A DNA stretch of 64,000 nucleotides. Origin: DATATV01 sp036268615. Its GTDB lineage: Bacteria; Actinomycetota; Actinomycetes; Mycobacteriales; Pseudonocardiaceae. Location: assembly GCA_036268615.1 (NCBI GenBank), contig DATATV010000052.1, forward strand, positions 66,829 through 130,828, given 5' to 3'. Below the pieces are notes generated by a model. It was given only the letters and a program-made list of their open reading frames with translations, made no database searches and had not been told where the DNA came from. This document shows, piece by piece, positions 59,301 through 64,000 of this stretch; the first letter of the stretch is position 1; every line of letters begins with the position of its first letter. The translations under genes were made by a program, and so were the position numbers.

Positions 59301-61272
59301 CGCTGGCGATACCGCGATGGCTGACCACCACGCCCTTCGGCGTACCGGTCGAGCCGGAGGTGTAGATGACGTAGGCCGGGCTGTCCAAGGTCAGCCCGGT
59401 GCCGGCCGGCGGCGAGTCGGGCTGCTCGGCGAGGTCGATGGTGTCGTCCAGGAACAGCGTGGGCACCGCGTCGAGGTCGGGCAGCCGGTCGACCAGTTCG
59501 TGGGTGGTGATCAGCAGGGTCGGCCGCGCATCGGTGAGCATGAAGGCGATCCGGTCGGCCGGATAGGTCGGGTCGACCGGCAGGTAGGCCGCGCCGGCGG
59601 TCATCGTGCCCAGCATGGCCACGATCAGCTCGGCGGATCGCGGTAAGGCCAGCGCGACCACGTGTTCGGCACCGACGCCCCGGCCGCGCAACAGGTGCGC
59701 GAGCCGGTTGGCCCGGGCGAACAGTTCGGCGTAGCTGAGCGTGCCGTGCTCGCCGAGCAGCGCGGGCGCGTCCGGTCCGGCGGCCACGGTGGTGCCGAAC
59801 AGCTCCGGGAAGGTCGACGCGGGCAGGTCGCGCGCGGTGTCGTTCCAGCTCACCAGGGAGCGCTCGCGCTCGACGGCGGGCAGCCAGTCGACCGTGCGCA
59901 GCGGTGTGGCCGGGTCGGTGGCCAGGTTCGTCAGCAGCAACACCAGGTGCTCGGCCAGCCGAGCGACGGTCGCCGGGGTGAACAGGTCGGTGTTGTACTC
60001 CATCGACCCGGCCAGCGAGTCGCCGTGCCGCTGGAACTCGACGGTCAGGTCGAAGTTGGCGTTGTGCCGGGCCAGCGGCACCGATTCGGCGACCAGGCCG
60101 CCGAACACGGTCGCGGCCTGCGGACTGTCGTGCAGCAGCACCATGACGTCGAAGAGCGGATTGCGGCTGGCGTCCCGGTCCACCCGCAGCGCGTCCACCA
60201 ACTGCTCGAAGGGCACCTCGTCGTTGGCGAACGCGTCCAGCACGGTGTCCCGCACGCCGTCCACGAGGTCACCGACCGTGGCCGACTCGTCCACTGTGGA
60301 CCGGATGGCGACGGTGTTGACGAAGAAGCCGACCAGCCGGTCCAGCTCCGGGCGCTTGCGGCCGGAGACCACGGTGCCCAGCGCGAAATCGGCCTGGCCC
60401 GACCAGCGGGCGAAGAACACCTGGCACGCGGCCATTAGCACGGTGAACAGGGTCGCCTGCCGGTCGAGCGCGAGCCCGGTCAGCCGCTCGGTCACCTCCG
60501 CCGGCAGGGCGAACCCGTGGGTCGCGCCGGCCGACGTGCGTACCGCCGGGCGCGGCCGGTCGGTGGGCAGCGGCAGCGTCGGCGTGTCCGCAAGGTGCTT
60601 GGTCCAGTAGTCGAGCTGACCGGCCAACGTGTTGTCCGCCAACCGATCCCGCTGCCACACCGCGTAGTCCACGTACCGCAGGTCCAACTCCGGCAGGTCG
60701 GCCGACCCGTACAGCGCACTCAGCTCGTCGACCAGCACGCCCATCGACGCGCCGTCGATGACCACGTGGTGCGCGACGAGCAGCAGCACGTGCTCGGTCG
60801 CCGACAGCCCGACCAGCAGGGTCCGGAACAGCGGGCCGCGGCGCAGGTCGAACGGGCGGCGGTACTCGGCTTCGAGCACCGCGTCCAACTCGTCGGCGGC
60901 CGCCAGGTCGACCACCGGCAGCGGCACCTCGACGGGCGGGTGCACGGTCTGCCGGCCGACGCCGTCCCGCTCGTCGATCGTGGTGCGCAGCGACTCGTGC
61001 CGGGCGACCAGCCGACCGATCGCGGTGTGCAGCGCGGCCGGGTCGAGCGCACCGCGCAGGCGCAGCGCGAGCGCGCTGTGGTAGTCGGCCTGGCCGGGCT
61101 GGAACTCGTTGAGGAACCAGAGTCGTTGCTGCGCGGGGGAGAGCGGGAACGGGCCGGGCTGCTCGGTTCTGGGAATCGCCGAGCGCTCCGCCCGGCCGCC
61201 CAGCCGCTTGGCCATCAGCTCCCGCAGGTGCGCGGGCAGCGCGGCGATCCGGTCCTCTTTCGATGACGTCAT
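41323..61272 (-). CDS. Five-module nonribosomal peptide synthetase, C-A-PCP-E / C-A-PCP / C-A-PCP-E / C-A-PCP / C-A-PCP-E, no thioesterase
   Basis: About 6,649 residues. Approximate domains: C1 40-460, A1 480-970, PCP1 985-1055, E1 1075-1530; C2 1540-1990, A2 2000-2480, PCP2 2505-2570; C3 2590-3025, A3 3030-3535, PCP3 3555-3625, E3 3640-4100; C4 4115-4560, A4 4560-5055, PCP4 5080-5140; C5 5157-5590, A5 5600-6107, PCP5 6127-6190, E5 6210-6648. All HHxxxDG and GGDS motifs are intact. C1, C3 and C5 look LCL (LSPAQQRLWFL type); C2 and C4 look DCL (IYPLTPLQAGMLFHSLVD). Codes read by hand against GrsA: A1 DAVIMAGVCK (probably aromatic/hydrophobic), A2 DAYWWGGTFK (Val), A3 DTEDMGFVDK (probably basic), A4 DAYWWGGTFK (Val), A5 DALLIGAVVK (hydrophobic). 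ATG 61272 follows AGGAG; the gene is 11 bases after the upstream NRPS. Confidence 0.95.
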   Translation of the reverse strand: MTSSKEDRIAALPAHLRELMAKRLGGRAERSAIPRTEQPGPFPLSPAQQRLWFLNEFQPGQADYHSALALRLRGALDPAALHTAIGRLVARHESLRTTIDERDGVGRQTVHPPVEVPLPVVDLAAADELDAVLEAEYRRPFDLRRGPLFRTLLVGLSATEHVLLLVAHHVVIDGASMGVLVDELSALYGSADLPELDLRYVDYAVWQRDRLADNTLAGQLDYWTKHLADTPTLPLPTDRPRPAVRTSAGATHGFALPAEVTERLTGLALDRQATLFTVLMAACQVFFARWSGQADFALGTVVSGRKRPELDRLVGFFVNTVAIRSTVDESATVGDLVDGVRDTVLDAFANDEVPFEQLVDALRVDRDASRNPLFDVMVLLHDSPQAATVFGGLVAESVPLARHNANFDLTVEFQRHGDSLAGSMEYNTDLFTPATVARLAEHLVLLLTNLATDPATPLRTVDWLPAVERERSLVSWNDTARDLPASTFPELFGTTVAAGPDAPALLGEHGTLSYAELFARANRLAHLLRGRGVGAEHVVALALPRSAELIVAMLGTMTAGAAYLPVDPTYPADRIAFMLTDARPTLLITTHELVDRLPDLDAVPTLFLDDTIDLAEQPDSPPAGTGLTLDSPAYVIYTSGSTGTPKGVVVSHRGIASVGFALAERFELGPGDRLLQFASASFDASFVEIAIGLVSGAALVLGTADRLLPGEPLAALIAEYQVSQAILPPTALSVLSPAQLPSVRTLMVAGEAMPAALARRWSVGRRLLNGYGPTESTVCATMSEPLSGNEIVSIGGPIANTRGYVLDTALRPVPVGVPGELYLGGAGLARGYLGRPGLTASRFVANPFGPAGSRLYRTGDLVRWLAEGTLEFLGRADDQVKIRGFRIEPGEIEAALLRRADVAEVVVLGRDNADGHRQLVAYLVPTDQVAGVAQPAELRAELKQRLPDYFVPAAFVVLDRLPLSPNGKVNRRALPDPEVGADLRAHYLAPSTPVQATLADIWATVLGAERVGVLDNFFELGGDSILSIQVVSLARQAGIAVTTKDIFLRQTIAELATTIGSTTAPETSAAEPISGPAPLTPIQRWFFDTHGALGHFTMSTLVELTEQLDPEALRTAVAEVIGRHDALRARFRSVADDWQQEIAPTEPTAVFERRNMSAMDESGQDAAMDAAALAAQAGLDLADGPLIRVILFQLGPDRRPRLFLTVHHLAMDGVSWRILLGDLDTAYQQAANGEPVTLPAVPTDFGQWAHRLVGHVRSGALDEDLTYWAKLGTTAAGALPVDLDGANTVGSTRTVTVRLDREHTDALLHQVPAAYRTRINDLLVGALGRTLADWTGRPDVLLTMEGHGREDILDGVDVSRTIGWFTSKFPLPLHLGSTVDWGDTLKSVKEQLRAVPHHGLGYEALRHLGAADSPAAVLRDDPTPQVCLNYHGQWDLTGPTEGLFRERCAGIGSDLDPGQQRDHLLDVTGLVSDGQLELSWLYSDQVHDEPTVRGLAERMIEALREIVAHCARPAAGGRTPSDFPLARLDQATVDRLVGDGTGVADIYPLTPLQAGMLFHSLVDADSSVYLDQACLRLTGVSDPAALGAAWQRVVRRTPVLRGSVVWDGVAEPLQVIHRQLDIPVRQYDWRALPTAERDAELERVLDADRAAGIDLTAPPLVRLAIARYTEDEVVLIWTSHHLVLDGWSLGQVFAEVCEQYAAGVQGRPAQLVPRRPVPDFLRWLAEQDAGQAETHWRALLDGFTTRTPLPFDRQPVEAHRSESSAWAKVDLPAEQSERVRGFAQRHGLTVNTVTQGAFALLVAQHSGVRDVVFGSTVSGRPADLPGVESMVGMFINTVPTRVRLTGDERVVDWLRELQQQQSESRRYDYVSLSQLRMFSELAEGSTLFDSMIVFENYPFDEDSVAAAGVRIADVRAVETTNFPLSARAHLDDRLHVDLAYDPTLFDEETAQRLAAHLHLLLVAITDTDTVAGLPTVHPAERARVFAHGTGRRQQLPTGTVAELFAAQVRRQPDTCAVRADQESVSYAELDRRANQLAHRLLAAGVGPEHRVGILLDRSVHTVVAVLAVLKANAAYLPLDSRAPVGRLRLVLTESATNVLITDEANASLAAEAHAGTLLTVDADPEPTARPTTAPAVLVGPDNLAYVEYTSGSTGVPKGVGVCHRDVVALAFDSSFATGGHARVLLHSPLAFDASTYELWVPLLTGQQLVIAPPGEPDVATLRRLVGEHGVTALWLTAGLFRMVAQDAPDCLAGAAEVWTGGDIVPAAAVRRVRAACPGLTIVDGYGPTETTTFGTRFVLPPDAPVPAALPIGGPLDNMRAYVLNDRLGPVPVGVPGELFLAGPGLARGYLNQPGMTAERFVADPFGPPGARMYRTGDQVRWRADGALDFLGRTDQQLKIRGFRVETGEIEAALTALPTVAEAVVLARQNANGDKHLVGYVVPRAGGPAPDPTVLRAALAAQLPDYLVPTAFLVLAELPLTRNGKLDRAGLPSVELGALARARFRAPVSATERVVAAIWTELLTVERVGRDDNFFELGGDSILSIRVTSRLRTHFGAELSPRTVFSHPTVAALAVAIDGEATDTLAPSTIPPAPRDQPLPLSFAQQRLWFLDQFEQDSAEYLSRFAVRLRGPLDVAALRRALTALVARHESLRTTFDSVNGQGVQIVGPATDVELSIQDIRDQPAAELDRILAADGSLPFDLTTGPLLRAGLIRLCADEHALTLTLHHIVTDGWSMSVLVDDLSALYAGTPLPPLSYQYPDFAVWQRAELAGPAVDEQLGYWRGQLAGVAPLELPTDRPRPSVQTKNGDRVEFTVPAEVAARIRELGRAQNGTLFMTLTAACQLLFHRWSGQRDIAVGTVVSGRDRAEWERLIGFFVNTLVIRSTVDDRLGFQDFLAQVRGTVLDAFAHQDVPFERVVDEVAPERDTSRTPLFQAMVVLQNTPGQADGLPGLEVSELAMPVVTTSFDLSVDFQEQGTDLAGMLVYNTDLFDRATAVRLVGHLQVLLAGIAENPDRPIAALPLLTAAEHHQLLTEWTGAELAAPTGTLATLFEQQAERRPDDLALVRGDEALSFAELNERANRLAHHLIRLGVGPERVVALALPRTADLVITLLAVFKAGGVYLPIDPTLPTGRIAVLIEDAAPILVVTVGTGGNVPDRALRLQLDAPETLAAVGLCPTTDPTGADRTGRLGPDSAAYLIYTSGSTGRPKGVLVPQRNLLNLLANHRAGFVADAGGRRLRVATTAVFSFDTSLEGPLLMADGHELHLIDDALRLDPDRLVDYVAEHRIDFLDVTPSFLRQLLPAGLLTDRRHRPAILMLGGEALSDALWRELADTPGTASYNFYGPTESTVDAVWCRVTGDRAPAIGRPLGNVRAYVLDAALRPVPVGVPGELYLGGDQLARGYLRRRGLTAAAFLADPFGPAGSRMYRTEDVVRWTPDGVLEYLGRADDQVKVRGVRIEPGEIETALLALPDVAEAVVVARENADGHHRLVAYLVAADSAAPASAAVRAALKQRLPDYLVPSAFVVLDQLPLTANGKVDRRALPAPTEPLDATADYLEPATAVQQTLAGIWSQVLQVTRVGVLDNFFELGGDSILSIQVVARARQAGLRLTAKDIFVHQTIAELTEATDLTPRTALTVVPSATGPAPLTPIQHWFFETHADQPQHYNQSLLLDLAPEADPDALGTAVAAVVARHEALRTPFVRTADGWRSAEPVTAPAGLYTRLDLTSAAEPKSVLDRHAAAVQSGLDIAAGRLFAAVLVEFGAGHRQLFLTGHHLAVDGVSWRILLADLDTAYRQASAGRPVHLAEVGLSFAGWAHRLAEHVQAGGFDADLPHWTALAGFATAGLPTDHDGANTVATSRTVSVRLSQQDTDALLHKVPPVYRTQINDVLLAALGHTLWHWCGRSEVLVAMEGHGREELLDGPESLDISRTVGWFTSQFPVALTAPAAEGWAALVKSVKEQLRVIPHRGLSYDALRYLGRPGSAADVLRVDPRPQVCFNYLGQWAVGAEPDGLFLGLGDGIGADHPADSERDQLLDVTGMVQDGQLELSWTYSAELHDERTVRGLAEDMAQAVRAIVEHCAAPDAGGRTPSDFPLAGLNQAELDRLVGDGSSVEDIYPLTPLQAGMLFHSLVDNGATAYLDQIRVRLSGVTDPGALGAAWQRVVDQTPVLRASVAWEGLTEPRQVIHDAAQVPINHTDLHQLSTVDQERELAGLAERELAAGVDLTAAPLLRLAIAALSGDEVALVLTSHHILLDGWSLAQVLTEVFEQYTASTRGRQLRPIRRRPFRDYLRWLAEQDTTAPELHWRRVLTGVEAPTPLPCDRQPTEAHRSESVASTGVELSVERSARLRETAQRNGLTVNTAVQGAWALLLAHYSGESDVLFGTTVSGRPAELPGVESMIGMFINTVPTRARPRPDRDLLDWLRELQLEQTSGRQLDFVSLAQLSRWSELPAGTPLFDSMIVFENYPFDQNPLAEGGLRVDSVSATDSTTFPLAVRAHLAEQLRLSLDYDPTLFDQATVERLAAHLHLLLDAIAADPHRPLGALPTLTEADRQQVLVAWNDTTQPIPAGTLPELFAERARRTPDTAALVTDGLSVSYGELNAFANQLAHRLIGLGLRPEEPVGLLVGRCIDLVIAELAIVKAGGVYLPLDARSPVGRLRRTLADTGTRIVLTDQVSHDLAARAHDGLLLTVSDPGLDDEPETDPAVRCRPDNLAYLMYTSGSTGTAKGVAVRHRDVVALAFDRRFAEPAHRRVLLHSPQAFDASTYELWTPLLHGGQLVIAPPSELDGPTLRRLVAEHGLTAIWLTAGLFRLLAQDSPDCLAGLHEVWTGGDVVPADSVRRVLRACPGLTVVDGYGPTETTTFATRYVLGSADTVPDPVPIGRPMDNTRVYVLDGALAPCPVGAPGELYLAGAGLARGYLDQPGLTADRFVADPYGPAGERMYRTGDVARWNAAGQVEFVGRTDQQVKIRGFRVEPGEIEAALTSHPAIAEAVVTVHTHAGRKQLVGYLVTAHPAVIPEPADLAGFLGNLLPDYLVPSVFLELAALPLTRNGKLDRTALPAVREHDPAEQRAPRTGTEQTIAAVWAEALELPSVGVTDNFFELGGDSILSIRLAGRLRAALGVPVSPRALFSHPTVAALAGALGENRPALPAITPVPRTGELPLSLAQQRLWFLNEFDQGASTYVTAFAVRLRGELDVPALSAALTMLVARHESLRTTFDSVDGQGRQVIHRPAVLPLSVLDLSDRPAGELAQVLREDSARPFDLRTGPLLRARLVRTAEREHVLGLVLHHIITDGWSMGVLAGELSELYRALRLGERPDLPELPTQYADFAVWQRELLSGPVLDEQLGYWHDQLTGVPTLALPTDRPRPAVQTQAGAVHEFRVPAALTDRLTALAHQQDGTLFTALVAACQLVLHRWTDQDDIAVGTVVSGREQPETQQLIGFFVNTLVLRSRIDNTATVGEFLAGVRRTVADAMANQDVPFERVVEHLQPARDTSRSPLFDVLVVLQNTPSQAPGLPGLETEDIAPDTVTAPFDLTIEFQPVADGLRGAISYNTDLFDPATIQRLTDGLGVLLAGLVAAPDRPLAALPLLTEAERERTLRTWNDTDRPVADQTVAQLVAEQAARTPQLPAVRSGPVALSFAELTTLANRLARLLVQGGAGPERIVALALPRSVELVVAQLAVWQAGAAFLPVDPAYPAERIGFMLADARPVLVLATSDTAPNPELLPDGTECLLVDTAEFADDLSRHPSTALTDRDRLRPQRPEQPAYLIYTSGSTGQPKGVLVTHTGLAGFSAAEIDHFAVSQGDRVLQFASPSFDASVLELCLSLPAGATLVVPPPGPLVGDTLATVLVEQRITHALIPPAALATLPPAELPELRTLIVGGDACPAELVARWAPGRRMVNAYGPTETTVVASWSAPLPGAGLPPIGRPIPNTRVYVLDRALRPVPVGVPGELYVAGDGLARGYLNRPGLTADRFGPNPFNGDGARMYRTGDLVRWTAAGELEFVGRADTQVKVRGFRIELGEIEAGLRRHPAVAEAVALALPDESGHVRLVAYVRPEPAAAEPEPAQLREFLGRSMPDYLVPTAFVLLAELPVSPNGKLDRQALSTLDYEVAAPAGQVEPNGPTEELLATVWAAVLGLPSVGATDNFFELGGDSILSIQVVAKARQAGVRMSAKDLFLNQTVAELAAVVGLAEDSSAGAEPVVGAVPLTPIQHWFLHTHEHRPAHFNQSMLVELTTDLDEPALRAALAELPVQHDALRLRFERVDSRWRAENAPVGPAAVLDTIDLSTVEESERWATMERAADLIHAGFDLATGPLFKAVRFSTGADGPGYLFLVAHHLVVDGVSWRILLDDLATGYQQAAAGRAVDLGAKSTSFLDWSTRLTEHVAAGQLDGELDHWADALASGPLPTDEVTETSAGEPVSVALSVEDTDALLRLAPAAFRTRINDVLLSALAWTLSRWTGHNRVAIDLEGHGREEIVEGVDLSRTVGWFTTMFPINLEVPDAEQPDWRALIKSVRRQLRTVPANGIGFGALRYLGPPDTRDRLAGDDAANRVGFNYLGQWDSSTSGGETGLYQAVHPPIGQEHDSADVAAHPLDVLGVVQSGQLVFTWFHQPERFAPATVQILAERFAGALAAVAAYCRGISE

Positions 61273-61283
61273 GTTCCTACTCC

Positions 61284-64000
61284 TCACAGCTTCTCGACGT
61301 TGTCGTCACCGAAAGCAAGTCGTTCGATGTCGGCCAGGATCTTTTCCTCGACCACCGCCGCGAGGCCGCGCACGGTGCGCGCACCGAGCACGTCGCGCGG
61401 GGTGAGGTCGGTGTCGAACACGGCGTTCGCCCGGCCGGTGATGTGCAGGCTGCGCAGGGAGTCCCCGCCGAGTTGGAAGAAGTCGTCGGCGATCCCGACC
61501 CGGGTCGCGTCCAGCACCTCGGCCCAGATCTCCGCGAGCACCTGCTCGGCCTCGGTGCCCGGGGGCTGGTAGCCGACCTGCGGCAGTGCGTCCCGCGTCG
61601 GCGCGGGCAGCGCGTCCCGGTCGAGCTTTCCGTTGGGGCTCAACGGAAATTCGGCCAGCGACACGATCGCCGACGGCACCAGGTAGGCCGGCAGCGAGCG
61701 GGCCAGGAACAGGTACAGCTCGCCGGGTTCGGGCGCGGCCGCACCGGCGGCCGGCCGCACGTAGCCGACCAGCCGCTTCTCGCTGGTCTCGTCGGCGCGC
61801 GCCACCACCACCGCCTCGCCGACCCCGGGGTGGGCCAGCAGCGCGGTCTCGATCTCGCCCAGCTCGATCCGGAAACCCCGGATCTTCACCTGGTGGTCGG
61901 CCCGCCCGACGAACTCCAGTTCGCCCTCGGCGGTGCGCCGGACCACGTCACCGGTGCGGTACATCCGGCTGCCCGGCGCACCGAACGGGTCGGCCAGGAA
62001 CCGCTCGGCGGTCAGCCCGGCCTGCCGGTGATAACCGCGGGCCAGCCCGACGCCGGTCACGTACAGCTCGCCGGCGATCCCCACCGGCACCGGCCGCAAC
62101 GCCGGGTCCAGCACGTATGCCGTGCTGTTGGCGATCGGCCTGCCGATCGGCGGGGTCCGGCCGGGGACCAGCGGCTCACTCCAGGTGGAGACGACGGTCG
62201 CCTCGGTCGGCCCGTAGGCGTTGATCATCCGCCGGCCGGGCGCCCACCGGGCGACCAGTTCGGCCGAACACGCGTCCCCGCCGACCACCACCGTGCGGAA
62301 CTCCGGCAGCTCCACCGCGGGCACGGTGGCCAGCGCGGCCGGCGGAATCAACGCATGGGTGACGTGTTGCCCGGCGAGCACACCGGCCAACTGCCTGCCC
62401 AGCAGCGGTCCGGCCGGCGGCACCACCAGCGACGCCCCGGCCAGCACCGACATGCACAGTTCGAGCACGGACGCGTCGAAACTGGGCGAGGAGAACTGCA
62501 ACACCCGGTCGCCGGGCTGCACGGCGAACCGGTCGACCTCGGCCGCGGCGAAACTGGCCAGTCCGGCGTGCGGGACGAGCACGCCCTTCGGGCGCCCGGT
62601 CGAGCCGGAGGTGTAGATCAGGTAGGCGGCGGCGGTCGGGTGCAGCGCGGAGCGTCGGTCCGCGTCGGTCGGTGCGTGTTCCGGTTGCCCGGCCGACGCG
62701 TCGATCAGCAGCACGTCGGTGGGCAGCCCGGCGGCGAGCTCGGCGGTGCTGATCACCAGTACCGGGTCGGCGTCGGCGAGCATGAAGGCGATCCGCTCGG
62801 CCGGATACTCCGGGTCGACCGGCAGGAAGGCCGCGCCCGACTTGGCCACCGCGAGCTGCGCCACCACGATGTCCACCGACCGCGGCAGCGCCAGGGCGAC
62901 CACCCGCTCCGGGCCGGCGCCGCGCGCGATCAGCAGGTGCGCCAACCGGTTGGCCCGCCGGTCCAGCTCGGCGTAGCTGATCGGCCCGGCGGCCGAACGC
63001 ACCGCCGGCAGGTCCGGTGTGCGCGCGACCTGCGCCTCGAACAGCGCCGGCAGCGTGCGCACCGCGTCGATGCCGGGCCGCCACCCGCCGACCAGCGCGG
63101 CCCGCTCCGACTCGGTCAGCACGTCGAGCTGGTCGAGCGTGCCGACCGGACCGGCGGCGAGTTGCCGGAGCAGCTGGGTCAGGTGTCCGGCCAGCCGACG
63201 CGCGGTCGTCGCGTCGAACAGGGCCGGGTCGTAGCCGAACTCGACGGACAGTCGCCGGCCCGGGCTGACCACCACGGTGAGCGGATAGTTGGTCGTCTCC
63301 AACGCCTGTAGCTCACGCAGCCGCAGGTCCTGCCCGCTGGCCATGTCCGCGCTGATCGGATAGTTCTCGAAAACCATGATGCTGTCGAACAGGTTCACCC
63401 CGCCCGGCAGCTCGCTGCGCTCCTGGATGCGGCCCAGCGCGACGAAGTCGACCGTGCGGGCCGCCGACTGCCGGTCCTGCACTGCGCGCAGCCACTCGAC
63501 GACCGGCGCGCCACCGGTCACGTCGAGCCGGACCGGCACCGTGTTGATGAAGATGCCGATGCTCGTGTCCGCGCCGGGCAGCTCCGCCGGCCGCCCGGAA
63601 ACCGTTGCGCCGAAACAGATGTCCGCCTGTCCGGCGTAGCGGGACAGGGCCAGCCCCCACATGCCGGCGAGCACCGTGTTCAGGGTGAGCCGCTGGTTGC
63701 GGGCGAACCGCTCCAACTGGTCGGACTCCGCCGCCGACAGTTCGACGGTCAACCAGTCGGCCGAGCGGGTCGACTGGCCGGGCGCGGGCTGGCGGTCGAA
63801 GGGCAGCGGGGTCGGCGCGGTCAACCCGGCCAGCTCGGCCCGCCAGTACTCCTCGGCCGCGGCCTGGTCCCGGGTGGCCAGCCAGCCGAGATAGTCCCGG
63901 AACGGAGCACGGTGGGGGAGCACCGGGTCCAGCTCGGCGGTCGGCCCGGAGCGGGTCAGCTCAGCGTAGGCGGCGAACACGTCGGACAGCACGCCGAACA
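61284..64000 (-). CDS. NRPS, 3' part (C-A-PCP), 5' end beyond the window
   Basis: About 905 residues are visible; the true start lies to the right of the window. The visible part begins inside a condensation domain (VSGRPAELPG..., FINTVPVRLD, NLFDSIMVFENYPI) that groups with the DCL-type C2 and C4 of the next protein, so the module before it should carry an epimerase. The adenylation domain has AYLIYTSGSTGRPKGVLVPH and hand-read code DALLVGAVVK, close to A5 (DALLIGAVVK), giving a hydrophobic or aromatic prediction of low certainty. The PCP has FFQLGGDSLRSLHI. The end (ADIERLAFGDDNVEKL) is probably a docking helix for the next NRPS, whose first C domain is LCL. Eleven bases separate the two genes. 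Confidence 0.93.
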   Translation of the reverse strand, partial: FGVLSDVFAAYAELTRSGPTAELDPVLPHRAPFRDYLGWLATRDQAAAEEYWRAELAGLTAPTPLPFDRQPAPGQSTRSADWLTVELSAAESDQLERFARNQRLTLNTVLAGMWGLALSRYAGQADICFGATVSGRPAELPGADTSIGIFINTVPVRLDVTGGAPVVEWLRAVQDRQSAARTVDFVALGRIQERSELPGGVNLFDSIMVFENYPISADMASGQDLRLRELQALETTNYPLTVVVSPGRRLSVEFGYDPALFDATTARRLAGHLTQLLRQLAAGPVGTLDQLDVLTESERAALVGGWRPGIDAVRTLPALFEAQVARTPDLPAVRSAAGPISYAELDRRANRLAHLLIARGAGPERVVALALPRSVDIVVAQLAVAKSGAAFLPVDPEYPAERIAFMLADADPVLVISTAELAAGLPTDVLLIDASAGQPEHAPTDADRRSALHPTAAAYLIYTSGSTGRPKGVLVPHAGLASFAAAEVDRFAVQPGDRVLQFSSPSFDASVLELCMSVLAGASLVVPPAGPLLGRQLAGVLAGQHVTHALIPPAALATVPAVELPEFRTVVVGGDACSAELVARWAPGRRMINAYGPTEATVVSTWSEPLVPGRTPPIGRPIANSTAYVLDPALRPVPVGIAGELYVTGVGLARGYHRQAGLTAERFLADPFGAPGSRMYRTGDVVRRTAEGELEFVGRADHQVKIRGFRIELGEIETALLAHPGVGEAVVVARADETSEKRLVGYVRPAAGAAAPEPGELYLFLARSLPAYLVPSAIVSLAEFPLSPNGKLDRDALPAPTRDALPQVGYQPPGTEAEQVLAEIWAEVLDATRVGIADDFFQLGGDSLRSLHITGRANAVFDTDLTPRDVLGARTVRGLAAVVEEKILADIERLAFGDDNVEKL

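Noticed and set aside
1..64000. tRNA, rRNA, CRISPR, insertion sequence or phage attachment site
   Set aside because: Read for on both strands; no cloverleaf with CCA-adjacent arms, no regularly spaced repeats, and no transposase or integrase protein was recognised. Small RNAs cannot be excluded by eye.

Overview
The window is high-GC actinomycete DNA. Codons end mostly in G or C, GTG and TTG starts are common, and the gene families (conservon, family 2B encapsulin, HelR with its rifamycin-associated element, a DasR-type chitinase site, MbtH-dependent NRPS) are typical of Streptomyces or Pseudonocardiales. Large accessory gene content and a long NRPS locus fit a filamentous, antibiotic-producing actinomycete; the genus cannot be fixed from the sequence. 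LAYOUT: 1-5.2 kb is a TetR regulator and two transport units for small carboxylates: a DUF485/ActP-type sodium:acetate symporter pair (minus) and a divergent OFA-family MFS gene followed by a membrane-anchored partner with an unusual acidic domain. 5.25-10.4 kb is a complete four-gene conservon (cvnA-cvnD). 10.5-15.2 kb holds a secreted GH18 chitinase under a DasR-like site, a stand-alone S1-domain protein, a substrate-binding-protein homologue without a signal peptide, and a coupled pair (DUF4239 membrane protein and secreted allene-oxide-cyclase-like barrel protein). 15.6-20.2 kb is a family 2B encapsulin locus: two different EshA-like shell proteins, each with an inserted cyclic-nucleotide-binding-like domain, then a polyprenyl diphosphate synthase (expected cargo) and a P-loop kinase. 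20.2-27.7 kb is mixed: a lipocalin-like protein with an APH-type phosphotransferase, a methyltransferase, a frameshifted DUF4865 gene, an FKBP, an S53 peptidase, an SDR and a small membrane protein. 28.1-30.4 kb is a coupled XRE regulator and glycosyltransferase-like gene with inverted-repeat operator sequences upstream. 30.5-32.9 kb is helR with a near-consensus RAE. 32.9-38.5 kb is a GntR regulator divergent from a complete heterotetrameric sarcosine oxidase operon (soxBDAG). 38.5-64 kb (minus) is a peptide biosynthetic locus: a 5'-truncated NRPS, a giant five-module NRPS (about 6,649 aa), an MFS exporter, MbtH and a cytochrome P450. HOW THE GENES WORK TOGETHER: the NRPS line visible here alternates condensation-domain types and carries epimerases so that the predicted product alternates L and D residues, roughly ...D-X / L-X / D-X / L-Val / D-(basic) / L-Val / D-X. 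It ends in an epimerase with no thioesterase, so release must come from a factor outside the window (a penicillin-binding-protein-like cyclase is one precedent) or from a further NRPS. The encapsulin locus should build a protein shell from two subunits around an isoprenoid-diphosphate synthase. A rho-independent-type hairpin between the two shell genes suggests the two subunits are made in unequal amounts. No tRNA, rRNA, CRISPR array, insertion sequence or replication origin was seen.
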